Origin: Dactylosporangium vinaceum | GTDB lineage: Bacteria > Actinomycetota > Actinomycetes > Mycobacteriales > Micromonosporaceae | DNA: 64,000 nucleotides | Direction: 5' to 3' | Assembly: GCF_019904175.1 (NCBI RefSeq) | Contig: NZ_CP061913.1 | Location: 2,356,001-2,420,000 of the forward strand | Shown: positions 1 to 7,542 of the stretch, in pieces | How positions within the stretch are numbered: the first letter of the stretch is position 1 | Layout of the letters: every line of letters starts with the position of its first letter | Program-made: the position numbers and the translations under genes | The notes under the pieces: model-generated | Told to the model about the DNA's origin: nothing | Database searches by the model: none | Seen by the model: the letters and a program-made list of their open reading frames with translations, nothing else

Positions 1-69
1 TCGTCGACTCCCCGCTGCCGCGCTCCGCCACCCCGCCGGTCCCGACCCCGTAGGCATCCGCCCGCGTCG

Positions 70-241
70 CCGGGCTGCTCGGGCAACGGGCGCGCGCCCG
101 GTCTTCCGGCTGCTCACGCTCGGGCGCGCCCGGTTTCCCGACTGCTCGGGCTCGGGCGTGCGCCCGGTTTCCGGCTGCTCACGCTCGGGCGCGCCCCGGC
201 CTCCCGGCTGCTCGGGCTCCGGCGTGCGCCCGGTTTCCGGG
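70..241. repeat. 33-bp tandem repeat array, about 5 copies
   Basis: The core CTGCTC recurs at 75, 110, 142, 175 and 208, giving a period of 32-35 bp. Each unit also carries a GC-rich self-complementary core of the GGGCGCGCGCCCGG type. The array lies just downstream of the leftward caspase gene, so the hairpins could act in transcription termination. No gene is supported in positions 1-345; short open frames here follow the repeat and have no ribosome binding site. Confidence 0.8.
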
Positions 242-345
242 TGCCAGGTGAGTGTGCGGAAGGGGCGAGGGCGGGGTGCGGGTTCGGGGGCACCCCGCCG
301 GTTCGCTGTATTTGGCGCCGGTTTCGGTGCGGCGGACCGCGATCG

Positions 346-1215
346 TCAGGCCAGGAGGGGCCAGGCGAGCTGGAGGTGGGTGGCCGCCAGCGACGGGGTC
401 TGCGGGTAGTCCTGGCTCGGGAGGCTGACGCGGATCGCCTCGATCCAGTCGCGGTACGTGGCGCTCTGCGGCAGGCCGGCCAGCGCCGACAGGGCGACGT
501 AGGTGAATGCGCCGTTGGGACGGCCGTTGAACGTGGCGTCGTAGGCGTACTCGGTGTCGGCGCAGCCGGCCAGCAGCAGCGCCGTTGGGCGGTGGTCGGC
601 GGGCCGCGGCCGGTCCGGGACCCGGTGCGGGCCGGCGCCGGTGACTGCGGTGTGGAGCCGGGGCGTGGCGGCGGTGTGACGGCGCGGTGGGAGGTGGGTG
701 TCGATGGTGCTCGCCCGCCGGCGGTCCTGCGGCGTGAGGAAGGTGGCGGGCGGCAGGAAGCGGGTGCGGGTCGGGTGGTCGCCCAGCGGGCGGTTGAGGC
801 GGGTCAGGGTGCCGGAGTGGCAGGAGTCGGAGATCAGGACCGTGCGGACGCCCGGGCCGCTCCGGGCGAACAGGTCGTGCAGGTCGTCGTCCAGAAGCGG
901 GCCGTTCTCGGCGATGTCGTGCGGGCACAGGGCCTCGTCGCGGTGGTCGGGCTCGTCGCCGCCGGTGTCGGGGACCCACGTGCCGTGGCCCGAGTAGGTG
1001 ATGACGACCGTGTCGCCGCTCGTGGCGGTGGTCAGGAGGTGGCGGATGCCGGCCCGGATCGCCTCGCCGGTCGCGGCGCCGTCGATGAGGCTGTCGATGG
1101 CGAAGCCGCGGGCGCTCAGCGCCGCGGCCCAGTCCTCGGCGTCGTTGCGGCAGCCGGCCAGGTCGTTCTCGGTGCCGGGGTAGTCGTTGATGCCGATGCA
1201 CAGTGCGAGTTTCAT
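346..1215 (-). CDS. Caspase-family (metacaspase-like, peptidase C14) protein
   Basis: The 289-residue protein has a caspase fold from its N-terminus. The opening ALCIGINDYPG strand is typical of bacterial metacaspases. The catalytic His is in YSGHGT (about residue 77) and the catalytic Cys in DSCHSG (about 132). Acidic residues after the His strand (GGDEPDHRDEAL) would suit an Arg/Lys-specific S1 pocket, as in metacaspases; this is inference. No signal peptide or extra domain is visible, so it is probably a cytosolic cysteine protease. A GGGGGA sequence sits 4-5 nt before the ATG. A small gene lies 125 bp upstream on the same strand. Bacterial relatives often belong to conflict or regulated-death systems, but no substrate or sensor is identifiable here. 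Confidence 0.85.
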   Translation of the reverse strand: MKLALCIGINDYPGTENDLAGCRNDAEDWAAALSARGFAIDSLIDGAATGEAIRAGIRHLLTTATSGDTVVITYSGHGTWVPDTGGDEPDHRDEALCPHDIAENGPLLDDDLHDLFARSGPGVRTVLISDSCHSGTLTRLNRPLGDHPTRTRFLPPATFLTPQDRRRASTIDTHLPPRRHTAATPRLHTAVTGAGPHRVPDRPRPADHRPTALLLAGCADTEYAYDATFNGRPNGAFTYVALSALAGLPQSATYRDWIEAIRVSLPSQDYPQTPSLAATHLQLAWPLLA

Positions 1216-1340
1216 GGTTCCCCCGTAACTCGGTGCGAGACCTTACGCATCGATGGCGTTACGGAGCGTGCTGGCGGTTGGGTGTGCGTTATCGGCTTAT
1301 GGGCGCGTCCTGCCGCTACCCACAAATCGGACACCCTCCG

Positions 1341-1541
1341 CTACGGCGGTGGGAGCGGGCCGGGCCGCCGGGAGCCGTCGCGCAGGAAGGGACCGCGGGG
1401 CTCCGCGTCGTTCCCGGGGGCCGGCTCCGCCGTGGGCGGGGCGATACGGGCGCGTTCGGTGGGGATCGGGTCGGCCACGGTGAAGAGCCGGCGGAGGTCG
1501 GCCAGCAACGCCTCGTCGTCGGCCTCGTCGGGGGTGGTCAT
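1341..1541 (-). CDS. Small hypothetical protein upstream of the caspase gene
   Basis: This 66-residue ORF starts acidic (DEADDEALLADLRRLFTVAD) and ends in a Pro/Arg-rich tail. The ALLADLRRLF..ADPIP pattern reminds me of short actinobacterial proteins beginning ELLAELR..ADPVP that sit in sigma-factor or protease loci; this is recollection, not a search result. The ATG overlaps by ATGA the stop of a 28-codon ORF (1624 to 1538) that has its own GGAG site, so translation may be coupled. The small gene and the caspase gene are co-directional and may form an operon. Function unknown. Confidence 0.45.
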   Translation of the reverse strand: MTTPDEADDEALLADLRRLFTVADPIPTERARIAPPTAEPAPGNDAEPRGPFLRDGSRRPGPLPPP

Positions 1542-1953
1542 GACCGGGTCGGCGGGAGGTCCGTCCGGTGAGCGGTGGCGTCGGCGCGATGGTCGCCGGG
1601 TAACGCGGTGGGCTGCGGCTGCATGGGTGGTTCTCCGTCCCCGTGGGGCGCCGCCGAAGTGGGGGGTTGCGGCGCCTTGCCGCTGACATGAGGACGGGCC
1701 GGTCGTTCCTGATACAAGTCAGGCGAAATCATTCGGATCCTGTCGTTCTCGACCCGGCGCTCTGGCTCTGTGTGCGGGCAAAGGGCCGTTGACCTTCGGA
1801 TTCCGTCGTCGAACGATCGTCCGGCGGGACCGTTCGTTCGGGCTCGTACTGTCCGGAATCGGGCAGCCTGCGCTCCCGGTCGTTCGGGCCCGGCCAACCG
1901 ATCTCGCCGGGCCTCCACCGCCCATCGGACGGCCGCGGGGGTACGGCGGGCGG
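1542..1953. other. Intergenic region between the caspase locus and the SDR gene
   Basis: About 410 bp. It contains a possible 28-residue ORF on the minus strand (1624-1538) with GGAG 8 nt before its ATG, whose stop overlaps the start of the next small gene. The rest shows AT-richer patches near 1710-1830 that could hold promoters. No RNA gene or conserved protein was recognised. Confidence 0.5.
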
Positions 1954-2727
1954 TCAGATGGCGGTGATGACGCCGCCGTCGATGCGCAGGGCGGTTCCTG
2001 TCAGGTAAGAGGCCGCCGGGGAGAGGGCGAAGGCGGCGACGCGGCCGAACTCCTCCGGGCGGCCCATGCGCCGCAGCGGGATCGTGGCGGACCGGTCGGC
2101 CTGGGCCTTGGCCGGGTCCGGGGCGGCGGCCATCAGCTCGAGGTTGCGGTCGGTGAGGAAGGCGCCGGGCAGGAGAGAGAAGACGCGGATGCCCTTCGGG
2201 CCCAGCTGGTTCGACAGGTCCTTGGCCAGGCCCGCGAGGCCCGGGCGGAAACCGTTGGAGATGGCGAGCGTGCTCAGCGGCTGGCGTACCGATGAGGAGA
2301 GCACCAGGCCGATCGCCGCCGCGTCGCCGGGCGGGCGCTCGCCCAGGGCCGCGGCCAGCGTGCGGGCCAGGCGGACGGTGCCCATGAACAGCGTGGCGAA
2401 GGCGGCGTGCCAGTCCTCGTCGGCCACGTCCAGCACGCCACCGTGCGGCGGCCCGCCGACCGAGATCAGCGCACCGTCCAGCCGGCCGAACCGCGTCCGG
2501 GCCGCGGCCACCAGCCGGTCACCGGTGTCGGGGGCACCCAGGTCGGCGACCAGGCCCACGGCCCGCTCCGGCCCCAGCGCATCGACGGCCGCCTTCACCG
2601 TGGCCTCCGTGCGCCCCGAGACGACCACGTTCGCGCCGTCCGCCGCGAGAGCCTGCGCGGTGGCGAACCCGAGGCCGCGGGAGGCGCCGGTCAGCACGTA
2701 CACGCGATCGCTCAACCCGAGATCCAT
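1954..2727 (-). CDS. SDR-family oxidoreductase of the atypical BKR-like class
   Basis: The 257-residue protein has a Rossmann fold with the nucleotide loop TGASRGLG (residues 14-21) and the usual C-terminal TGTALRIDGG strand. The catalytic YxxxK is missing: after LSSSVRQPL the equivalent segment reads ISNGFRPGLAGLAK, with no Tyr four residues before a Lys. This matches an atypical SDR subgroup known to lack the canonical tetrad (beta-ketoacyl reductase-like), so the protein may bind NAD(P) yet use other chemistry or be regulatory. It is monocistronic by appearance, and the gene to its left is 470 bp away. The substrate cannot be inferred. Confidence 0.85.
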   Translation of the reverse strand: MDLGLSDRVYVLTGASRGLGFATAQALAADGANVVVSGRTEATVKAAVDALGPERAVGLVADLGAPDTGDRLVAAARTRFGRLDGALISVGGPPHGGVLDVADEDWHAAFATLFMGTVRLARTLAAALGERPPGDAAAIGLVLSSSVRQPLSTLAISNGFRPGLAGLAKDLSNQLGPKGIRVFSLLPGAFLTDRNLELMAAAPDPAKAQADRSATIPLRRMGRPEEFGRVAAFALSPAASYLTGTALRIDGGVITAI

Positions 2728-2856
2728 GCGCGCGATCCTACGGCGGCCAGGCGGGGCTGAGGGCTCAACCTAGCCTCCTAGGAAGCCGACGGCGGGCGTG
2801 AAGGTGGAGCATGTGGACGGCGGGCGGGCGAGGCCGGGTCGGAGCATGGTGGTGCG

Positions 2857-3249
2857 TCAGCGGCGGCGGAGGCGGAGGCGGGACCAGAGGGAGCGCGGGC
2901 GGGGGGTCGGGGGAGCGGTGCCGTCGTACGCGTACTCGCGCTCCCGAGCGTCCAGCTCTTCGCGGGCCAGGGGAGGCAGCGCGGTACCCATGGAGCGGGC
3001 GAAGTCCCAGCCGTCGCGGAGAGAACCCTGCGGTGGGCGGGACTCGGCCCAGGCGGCGAAGCGCTTCGGCCAGTCCTTGCCGTACGACGCGGCCAGGAAC
3101 GGCCAGCGGGCGGCCACCTCGCCGGCGCGTTTGCGGCGCAGGGCGCTCTTCGTTGCCAGGACCGCCGCCGGGTCGAAGCCCTCCGGTAGTTCACCGCCCG
3201 CGACCAGGGCGGCGACCAGGGCCTGCTGCGCGGTGGCCAGGTCGGTCAT
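2857..3249 (-). CDS. Small partner protein of the DUF692 cassette (SCO6045-like)
   Basis: This 130-residue protein is the last gene of a three-gene minus-strand operon. Its ATG overlaps the TGA of the DUF692 gene (3246-3249). The N-terminal half is helical and Ala-rich. The conserved-looking core is KRAGEVAARWPFLAASYG.WPKRFAAWAESRPPQGSLRDGWDFAR, followed by an Arg-rich tail. This core resembles the small SCO6045-like family that I associate with DUF692 neighbours in actinomycetes; that is memory, not a search. Known MNIO enzymes work with small partner proteins (MbnC, TglI and others), so a substrate-recruiting role is plausible inference. Confidence 0.7.
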   Translation of the reverse strand: MTDLATAQQALVAALVAGGELPEGFDPAAVLATKSALRRKRAGEVAARWPFLAASYGKDWPKRFAAWAESRPPQGSLRDGWDFARSMGTALPPLAREELDAREREYAYDGTAPPTPRPRSLWSRLRLRRR

Positions 3250-4070
3250 GTGATCACCGGCCAGCCGGCGGCGGTGGCGATCGCGTCCAGCTCCGCGGTC
3301 AAGGTGGCGGCGGCGGGGTAGTCGCCGTCGCGCTCCAGCATCAGGGCCGGTGGGGTGGTGCGGGCGCAGAGGTCCTTGATCAGGGTGAGGACCTCCGCCG
3401 GCACGGCGTCCGTGTGGGTGTCGTGATAAAAGCCGCCGGCCTCCGTGCCGCCGGCCACGTGGACGTACGCGATGCGCTCCAGCGGGAGCTCGTCGAGCAG
3501 CGCGGTGGGTGACTCGTGGCGGTTGCGGGCGTTGGCGTAGACGTTGGCGATGTCCAGGAGCAGGGCACAGCCGGTGCGGTCGAGGATCTCGGTGAGGAAC
3601 TGGGCCTCGGTGAGCTCCGGGTCCGGCCAGTCGAAGAGGGCGGCGATCGGCTCCAGCGCCAGCGGTACCCCGCCCAGCGCCGACTGCGTGCGCCTGACGT
3701 TGGCGACGATCGCGGCGACCGCCTCGCGGGTGCGGGGGACCGGCAGGAGGTGCCCGGCCTCGACGCCGCCGGCCCGCACGAACGCGATGTGCTCGCTGAC
3801 CAGCGGGGCGTTGAGCAGCTGCGCGCATTCGTAGAGGTGGGCGGCGCGTTCGTCGGCGATCGGCTCGGCGCCGCCCAGGGAGAGCTTGACGCCGTGCGGG
3901 ACGACGGTGACGCCGCGCCCGACGAGCTCGGCGAGCGCGTCGGGCACCGGCGCGTGCGTGTGGATCGACTCGGCGACGACCTCGGTGAAGCGCAGGCCCG
4001 GGAGGCCGGCGACGTAGCCGGCGATCTCGGGGCGCCAGCCGATGCCGACGCCGTACCGCGGGCCGCTCAT
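3246..4070 (-). CDS. DUF692 / multinuclear non-haem iron oxidative enzyme (MNIO)
   Basis: The 274-residue protein is full length for DUF692, a TIM-barrel family that includes MbnB, TglH and other MNIO enzymes that modify cysteines of ribosomal peptides. Family landmarks visible in order are GVGIGWRPE, HGVKLSLGG, the SEHIAF metal-binding segment, LEPIA, LLDIANVYANA, YVHVAGG, HDTHTDAV and MLERDGDYP; the His, Glu and Asp residues are the expected iron ligands. The start is set by an ATGA overlap with the upstream TIGR04222-like gene (4067-4070), and its stop overlaps the small downstream gene. Tight coupling to a membrane protein with a Cys-rich tail suggests that this tail is its substrate (inference). 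Confidence 0.88.
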   Translation of the reverse strand: MSGPRYGVGIGWRPEIAGYVAGLPGLRFTEVVAESIHTHAPVPDALAELVGRGVTVVPHGVKLSLGGAEPIADERAAHLYECAQLLNAPLVSEHIAFVRAGGVEAGHLLPVPRTREAVAAIVANVRRTQSALGGVPLALEPIAALFDWPDPELTEAQFLTEILDRTGCALLLDIANVYANARNRHESPTALLDELPLERIAYVHVAGGTEAGGFYHDTHTDAVPAEVLTLIKDLCARTTPPALMLERDGDYPAAATLTAELDAIATAAGWPVIT

Positions 4071-5011
4071 CCCCCGCAGCCCCCGCCGCCGCAGCTGGAG
4101 CCGCAGCTCGAACCGCTGCTGCAGCTGGAGCTGGAGCCCGAGTCGCCGGAGCTGGAGCTGGAGCAGCCGTAGGAGGTGCTGCCGCCGGAGTAGCCGGAGC
4201 CGGTCAGGGCGATGTTGCGCTGCAGCTCGGCCTCGGCCGCGAACGCGGGGTCGGCGACCAGGAACGCGCCGACGCCGAAGAGGCCGACGCTCAGGGCCGC
4301 GGCCTGCGGGCCGTAGGTGGCCCATGAGGGCTTCTGGCCGGGGGAGAGGTGCTGCGCCGCACTGCGCATCCGGGCGAGCAGGCGCTTGCCGCTCGACGAC
4401 ACCCGCGGTACCCCCAATAGGAACAGTGCAATGACGAGCACCGGGATCATCATGAGCACCAGGTTGGTCACCGGGCGCTCGTTGGCGATACCGGCGAACA
4501 CCCGGGCGATGCCGAGGGCGACGACCGCGAAGACGACGAGGGCGCCCATCCGCACGGTGCGGCGGGCCTGGCTGTCGAGGATCCAGCCGGCCTGGGCCAG
4601 CTCGGACTCGGCCCGGTCGAGGACGGCCCGGACGGTCGGGTGCGTCTGCACGCCGGTGGTGGTGATGCCGTTGGCGGCCACCGAGTAGATGGCCCGGTCG
4701 AGCTCCGGCGCGCCGGTCGGCGGGATCGCGGTCTGGCGGAGCTTGCCCTGCTTGTCGGTCTCGATCGAGCCGGCGGTGCGCAGGGCGGCGAGGGAGGAGT
4801 AGACGGCGAGGCGGCGATCCCCGTTGATCAGCGCGGCCTGGGTCGGGGTGAGGTCGCGGGCGCTGCGCAGTGACGGGCCGCCCGTGATCGAGCGCCGCCA
4901 GATGAGCACGCCGATGATCGCGACAGCGGCGAGGCCGAAGTACAGCCACAGGAACTGCGGGCCCGGGATGCCCCAGGTGTCACCCGGGGCCGCCACGATC
5001 GAGGTCTCCAT
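4067..5011 (-). CDS. TIGR04222-like membrane protein with Ser/Gly/Cys-rich tail
   Basis: This 314-residue protein has four hydrophobic segments (about residues 18-37, 152-172, 180-202 and 232-256). Between the first two is a cytosolic-looking domain with LTPTQAALINGDRRLAVYSSLAALRTAG, the pattern I associate with the TIGR04222 domain. The last 50 residues are almost only Ser, Gly, Cys and Tyr, with five Cys spaced among Ser and Gly runs and the end GSSCGGGGCGG. Such low-complexity tails next to DUF692 enzymes look like modification substrates. It heads the operon, and its stop overlaps the DUF692 start. The tail is read in frame and is not a shadow. Its function is not established. Confidence 0.82.
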   Translation of the reverse strand: METSIVAAPGDTWGIPGPQFLWLYFGLAAVAIIGVLIWRRSITGGPSLRSARDLTPTQAALINGDRRLAVYSSLAALRTAGSIETDKQGKLRQTAIPPTGAPELDRAIYSVAANGITTTGVQTHPTVRAVLDRAESELAQAGWILDSQARRTVRMGALVVFAVVALGIARVFAGIANERPVTNLVLMMIPVLVIALFLLGVPRVSSSGKRLLARMRSAAQHLSPGQKPSWATYGPQAAALSVGLFGVGAFLVADPAFAAEAELQRNIALTGSGYSGGSTSYGCSSSSSGDSGSSSSCSSGSSCGSSCGGGGCGG

Positions 5012-5079
5012 GTCGCAAGTGTGGGTGCGGGTGTCGAGCCGGGCGTGTCACCGGCCGGACACTTGAGCAAACCTTGTGG

Positions 5080-5667
5080 CTACTTTTTTCGGACTGCCGC
5101 TTCAACCAGGCTCAGTACGGCCTCCAGGTCCTCGACCGGCCGGCCGGTCGCGAGGTGCAGGACGAGGCCGTCGTAGGCGAGCTCCAGGAACTGGGCCAGG
5201 GTGGCGATGGGGACGTCGTCGCGCAGGACGCCGGCCTCGAGCTGGCGCTGGAGGCGCTCGCGGGTGGCGGCGGTGATCGCCTCGGCCCGGGCGGCCCAGC
5301 GCTTGGCGAACTCGGGGTCGGTGCGCAGCCGCCGGGAGACCTCGAGCTGGCTGCCGAGCCAGCCGGTGACGTCGGGCTCGCCGGTGCCGGAGGCCGAGGC
5401 CTCCGAGAGCAGGTCGCGCATGACTTGGACGAGGCCGTGCTGGGCGACGGTGGCTACCATGGTGGCGGCGTCGTCCTCGGCGACGGCCAGGAAGAGCGAG
5501 TCCTTGTCCCGGAAGTGGTGGAAGATCGCGCCGCGGGACAGGCCGATCTCCTCTTCGAGCCGCCGCACGGTCGCGCCCTCGTAGCCGTGGCGGGCGAAGC
5601 ACGTCCGGGCGCCGGTGAGAATCTCCTTCCGGCGCGCGTCGAGCTGGTCCTGGCTAACCCTGGGCAC
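5080..5667 (-). CDS. TetR-family transcriptional regulator
   Basis: The 195-residue protein has an N-terminal HTH (RKEILTGARTCFARHGYEGATVRRLEEEIG, then LSRGAIFHHFRDKDSLF) and a helical ligand domain ending VEAAVRKK. I chose the GTG at 5667 rather than the ATG at 5691 because a -10-like CATAAT (5679-5674) ends 6 nt before it, as in leaderless genes. The upstream ATG would also lie inside the inverted repeat at 5679-5700, which is probably its own operator. It is divergent from the HAD-like gene at 5822, whose leader holds a related half-site (CCAAGCCGTACGT near 5761). Confidence 0.88.
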   Translation of the reverse strand: MPRVSQDQLDARRKEILTGARTCFARHGYEGATVRRLEEEIGLSRGAIFHHFRDKDSLFLAVAEDDAATMVATVAQHGLVQVMRDLLSEASASGTGEPDVTGWLGSQLEVSRRLRTDPEFAKRWAARAEAITAATRERLQRQLEAGVLRDDVPIATLAQFLELAYDGLVLHLATGRPVEDLEAVLSLVEAAVRKK

Positions 5668-5678
5668 CCGTCGATTAT

Positions 5679-5700
5679 GCAAGCCGTACATACGGTTTGC
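5679..5700. promoter_or_regulatory. TetR-type operator, 10-bp inverted repeat
   Basis: GCAAGCCGTA-CA-TACGGTTTGC is a 22-bp palindrome with one mismatch between arms. It overlaps the inferred -10 of the leftward tetR gene, fitting autorepression. A related half-site lies near 5761 in the leader of the divergent HAD-like gene. Confidence 0.7.
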
Positions 5701-5821
5701 GAACAGGATGGTTTCGGCCGCGTTTCTTGCTGGCTTTTTGCCCGGATTTGCACCGGTATGCCAAGCCGTACGTGAACCTGACTATCTGTTCGATATCAAT
5801 CCGGTCACGTACCCTGCCCGC

Positions 5822-6469
5822 GTGCCCCTGTTGTTGCTCAGCCTGGACGACACCCTGCTTGACAGGGCTGGGGCGTTCCGCGCTTGGGCGGCGGAGTTCC
5901 TCGGGCAGATCGGCGCGCCTGAATATGATCTCGAGTGGCTGCTCTCGATCGACGCCGACGGCATGAACTCCACCTGGGACGTCGCCGAGGGGCTGCGGGG
6001 GCGGTACGGGCTGCGGTACAGCGCGCTCGATCTGGTCGAGGAGATCCGGCAGGCGATCATGGACCGGATCCGGCTCGATCCGCTGACCGCCTGCGCCCTG
6101 GCCATCGCCGAGGACTCCGGCTGGGTGCCGGTCGTCGTCACCAACGGTGAGTCGCGGCAGCAGGAGGAGAAACTGCGCAAGACCGGCCTTGACCGGTACC
6201 TCGCCGACTGGGTCATCTCCGAAGAGGTGGGCGTGCGCAAGCCCAACCCGCGCATCTTCGCGATCGCCGCCGAGCGGGCCCGGATGCGCCTGACAAACGC
6301 CTGGATGATCGGCGACAGCCCGGAGGCCGACATCGGCGGGGCGGACGCGGCCGACATCCGCAGCGTCTGGCTGCACCGGAGCCGCTCCTGGATCGAGACC
6401 CGCTACGCGCCGACCCGGACGGCCGACGGGGTGATCGCGGCGATCGCCGAGGCCATGGCGTCGCGATAA
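5822..6469 (+). CDS. HAD-superfamily protein with altered motif I
   Basis: The 215-residue protein is a HAD-type Rossmannoid with an all-helical cap. The start is the GTG at 5822: TACCCT (5810-5815) ends 6 nt before it, indicating a leaderless mRNA. Motif II is VVTNGE, motif III Lys is in GVRKPNP and motif IV is IGDSPEADIGGA. Motif I reads LSLDDTL where active phosphatases have DxDxT: the nucleophilic Asp is replaced by Ser (codon AGC) while the acid/base Asp remains. It may therefore lack normal phosphatase activity. It lies divergent to the tetR gene. Substrate unknown. Confidence 0.82.
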   Translation: MPLLLLSLDDTLLDRAGAFRAWAAEFLGQIGAPEYDLEWLLSIDADGMNSTWDVAEGLRGRYGLRYSALDLVEEIRQAIMDRIRLDPLTACALAIAEDSGWVPVVVTNGESRQQEEKLRKTGLDRYLADWVISEEVGVRKPNPRIFAIAAERARMRLTNAWMIGDSPEADIGGADAADIRSVWLHRSRSWIETRYAPTRTADGVIAAIAEAMASR

Positions 6470-6545
6470 TTCGCTTGCCGGCCCGGCCGGGGTGCTCCAC
6501 CCTGGCACCAACCACGACTCTTCGTTTCGGAAGGAGGCGAGTCAC

Positions 6546-6677
6546 ATGGATGCCGTCACGGCGCGCTTTCGCCTGCCCATGAACTCACCCTTTCTGACTC
6601 TGGAGACCTCGCGTTGCGCGACCATAACCACGCTTCGTCACGCCGCCGTTTCGATGACGACGACCCGGCCTTTCTGA
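6546..6677 (+). CDS. Upstream ORF (43 aa) overlapping the RIO kinase start
   Basis: An ATG preceded by a perfect AAGGAGG (6531-6537, 8-nt spacing) opens a 43-codon frame beginning MDAVTARFRLPMNS. It runs 61 nt past the TTG start of the RIO kinase gene in another frame. The RBS of the kinase (GGAG at 6602-6605) lies inside it. The arrangement suggests a leader peptide or translational coupling, so that kinase synthesis depends on ribosomes reading this ORF. The product itself has no recognisable domain. Confidence 0.5.
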   Translation: MDAVTARFRLPMNSPFLTLETSRCATITTLRHAAVSMTTTRPF

Positions 6678-7501
6678 AGCGCCTCTCACACGACTTCGAC
6701 ATCGCCTGGGACTCCGCCGAGGAGCCGGCCGGCGATGGGCACTACACCTCCTGGGACGCCCCCGGCGTCCTGCACGGCCCCGAACCCCGCCCCGGGTGGG
6801 TGGTCACGGAACTGGCCGCGCGGGACGTGGACCTCGGCGTGCTCAAGACCGGCAAGGAGGCCGACGTCCACCTGGTGGAGCGGGCGATCCCGGACGGGCG
6901 GCGCTCGCTGCTGGCGGCCAAGCGGTACCGGGACGCCGACCACCGCATGTTCCACCGCGACTCCGGCTACCTGGAGGGCCGGCGGGTCCGCGAGTCCCGG
7001 GTCACCCGGGCCATGCAGAGCCGCACCTCCTTCGGGCGCGAGGCCCTCGCGGGGCAGTGGGCGGCGGCGGAGTTCTCGGCGCTGGCCCGGCTGTGGGAGC
7101 TCGGGGTCGCGGTGCCGTACCCGGTGCAGCTGCTCGGCACGGAGCTGATGCTCGAGTTCGTCGGCGACGACGACGGCACCGCCGCCCCTCGCCTCGCCCA
7201 GACCCGGCCCGCGCGGCCGGAGCTGGAGTCGCTGTGGTGGCAGCTCGTCGACGCCCTGCGGGTGCTGGCCCGGGCCGGCCTGGCCCACGGTGACCTGTCC
7301 CCGTACAACCTGCTCGTGCACGGTGAGCGGCTGGTCCTGATCGACCTGCCGCAGGTCGTCGACGTGGTGATCAACCCGAACGGGTCGCAGTTCCTGGCCC
7401 GCGACGTCAACAACGTGGCGCGCTGGTTCGCGGGCAAGGGCTTCGCCGTCGATCCCGAGCCGTTGATCGTGGAGCTCCTGCACGACGCCGGCGTGCGTTG
7501 A
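6614..7501 (+). CDS. RIO1-type serine protein kinase
   Basis: The 295-residue protein has the RIO fold with the ATP loop KTGKEADVHL (about residues 80-89), the ATP-anchoring Lys in LLAAKRYR, the catalytic loop LAHGDLSPYNLLVH and the metal motif LIDLPQVVD, which takes the place of DFG. The start is TTG at 6614 with GGAG 8 nt upstream; the region before it is covered by a short upstream ORF. RIO kinases in archaea and eukaryotes mature the small ribosomal subunit; the role in actinobacteria is less clear, and ribosome biogenesis or autophosphorylation-driven ATPase activity is plausible. A strong hairpin terminator follows at 7543-7582. Confidence 0.9.
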   Translation: MRDHNHASSRRRFDDDDPAFLKRLSHDFDIAWDSAEEPAGDGHYTSWDAPGVLHGPEPRPGWVVTELAARDVDLGVLKTGKEADVHLVERAIPDGRRSLLAAKRYRDADHRMFHRDSGYLEGRRVRESRVTRAMQSRTSFGREALAGQWAAAEFSALARLWELGVAVPYPVQLLGTELMLEFVGDDDGTAAPRLAQTRPARPELESLWWQLVDALRVLARAGLAHGDLSPYNLLVHGERLVLIDLPQVVDVVINPNGSQFLARDVNNVARWFAGKGFAVDPEPLIVELLHDAGVR

Positions 7502-7542
7502 GCGACGGCAGGCCGCCGGCTGCTTGAGGCGGCGGCCGTGGA

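Noticed and set aside
5615..5821. N-terminal extension of the HAD-like protein
   Set aside because: The frame is open upstream, but it runs through the tetR promoter and operator, and the -10 box points to the GTG at 5822.
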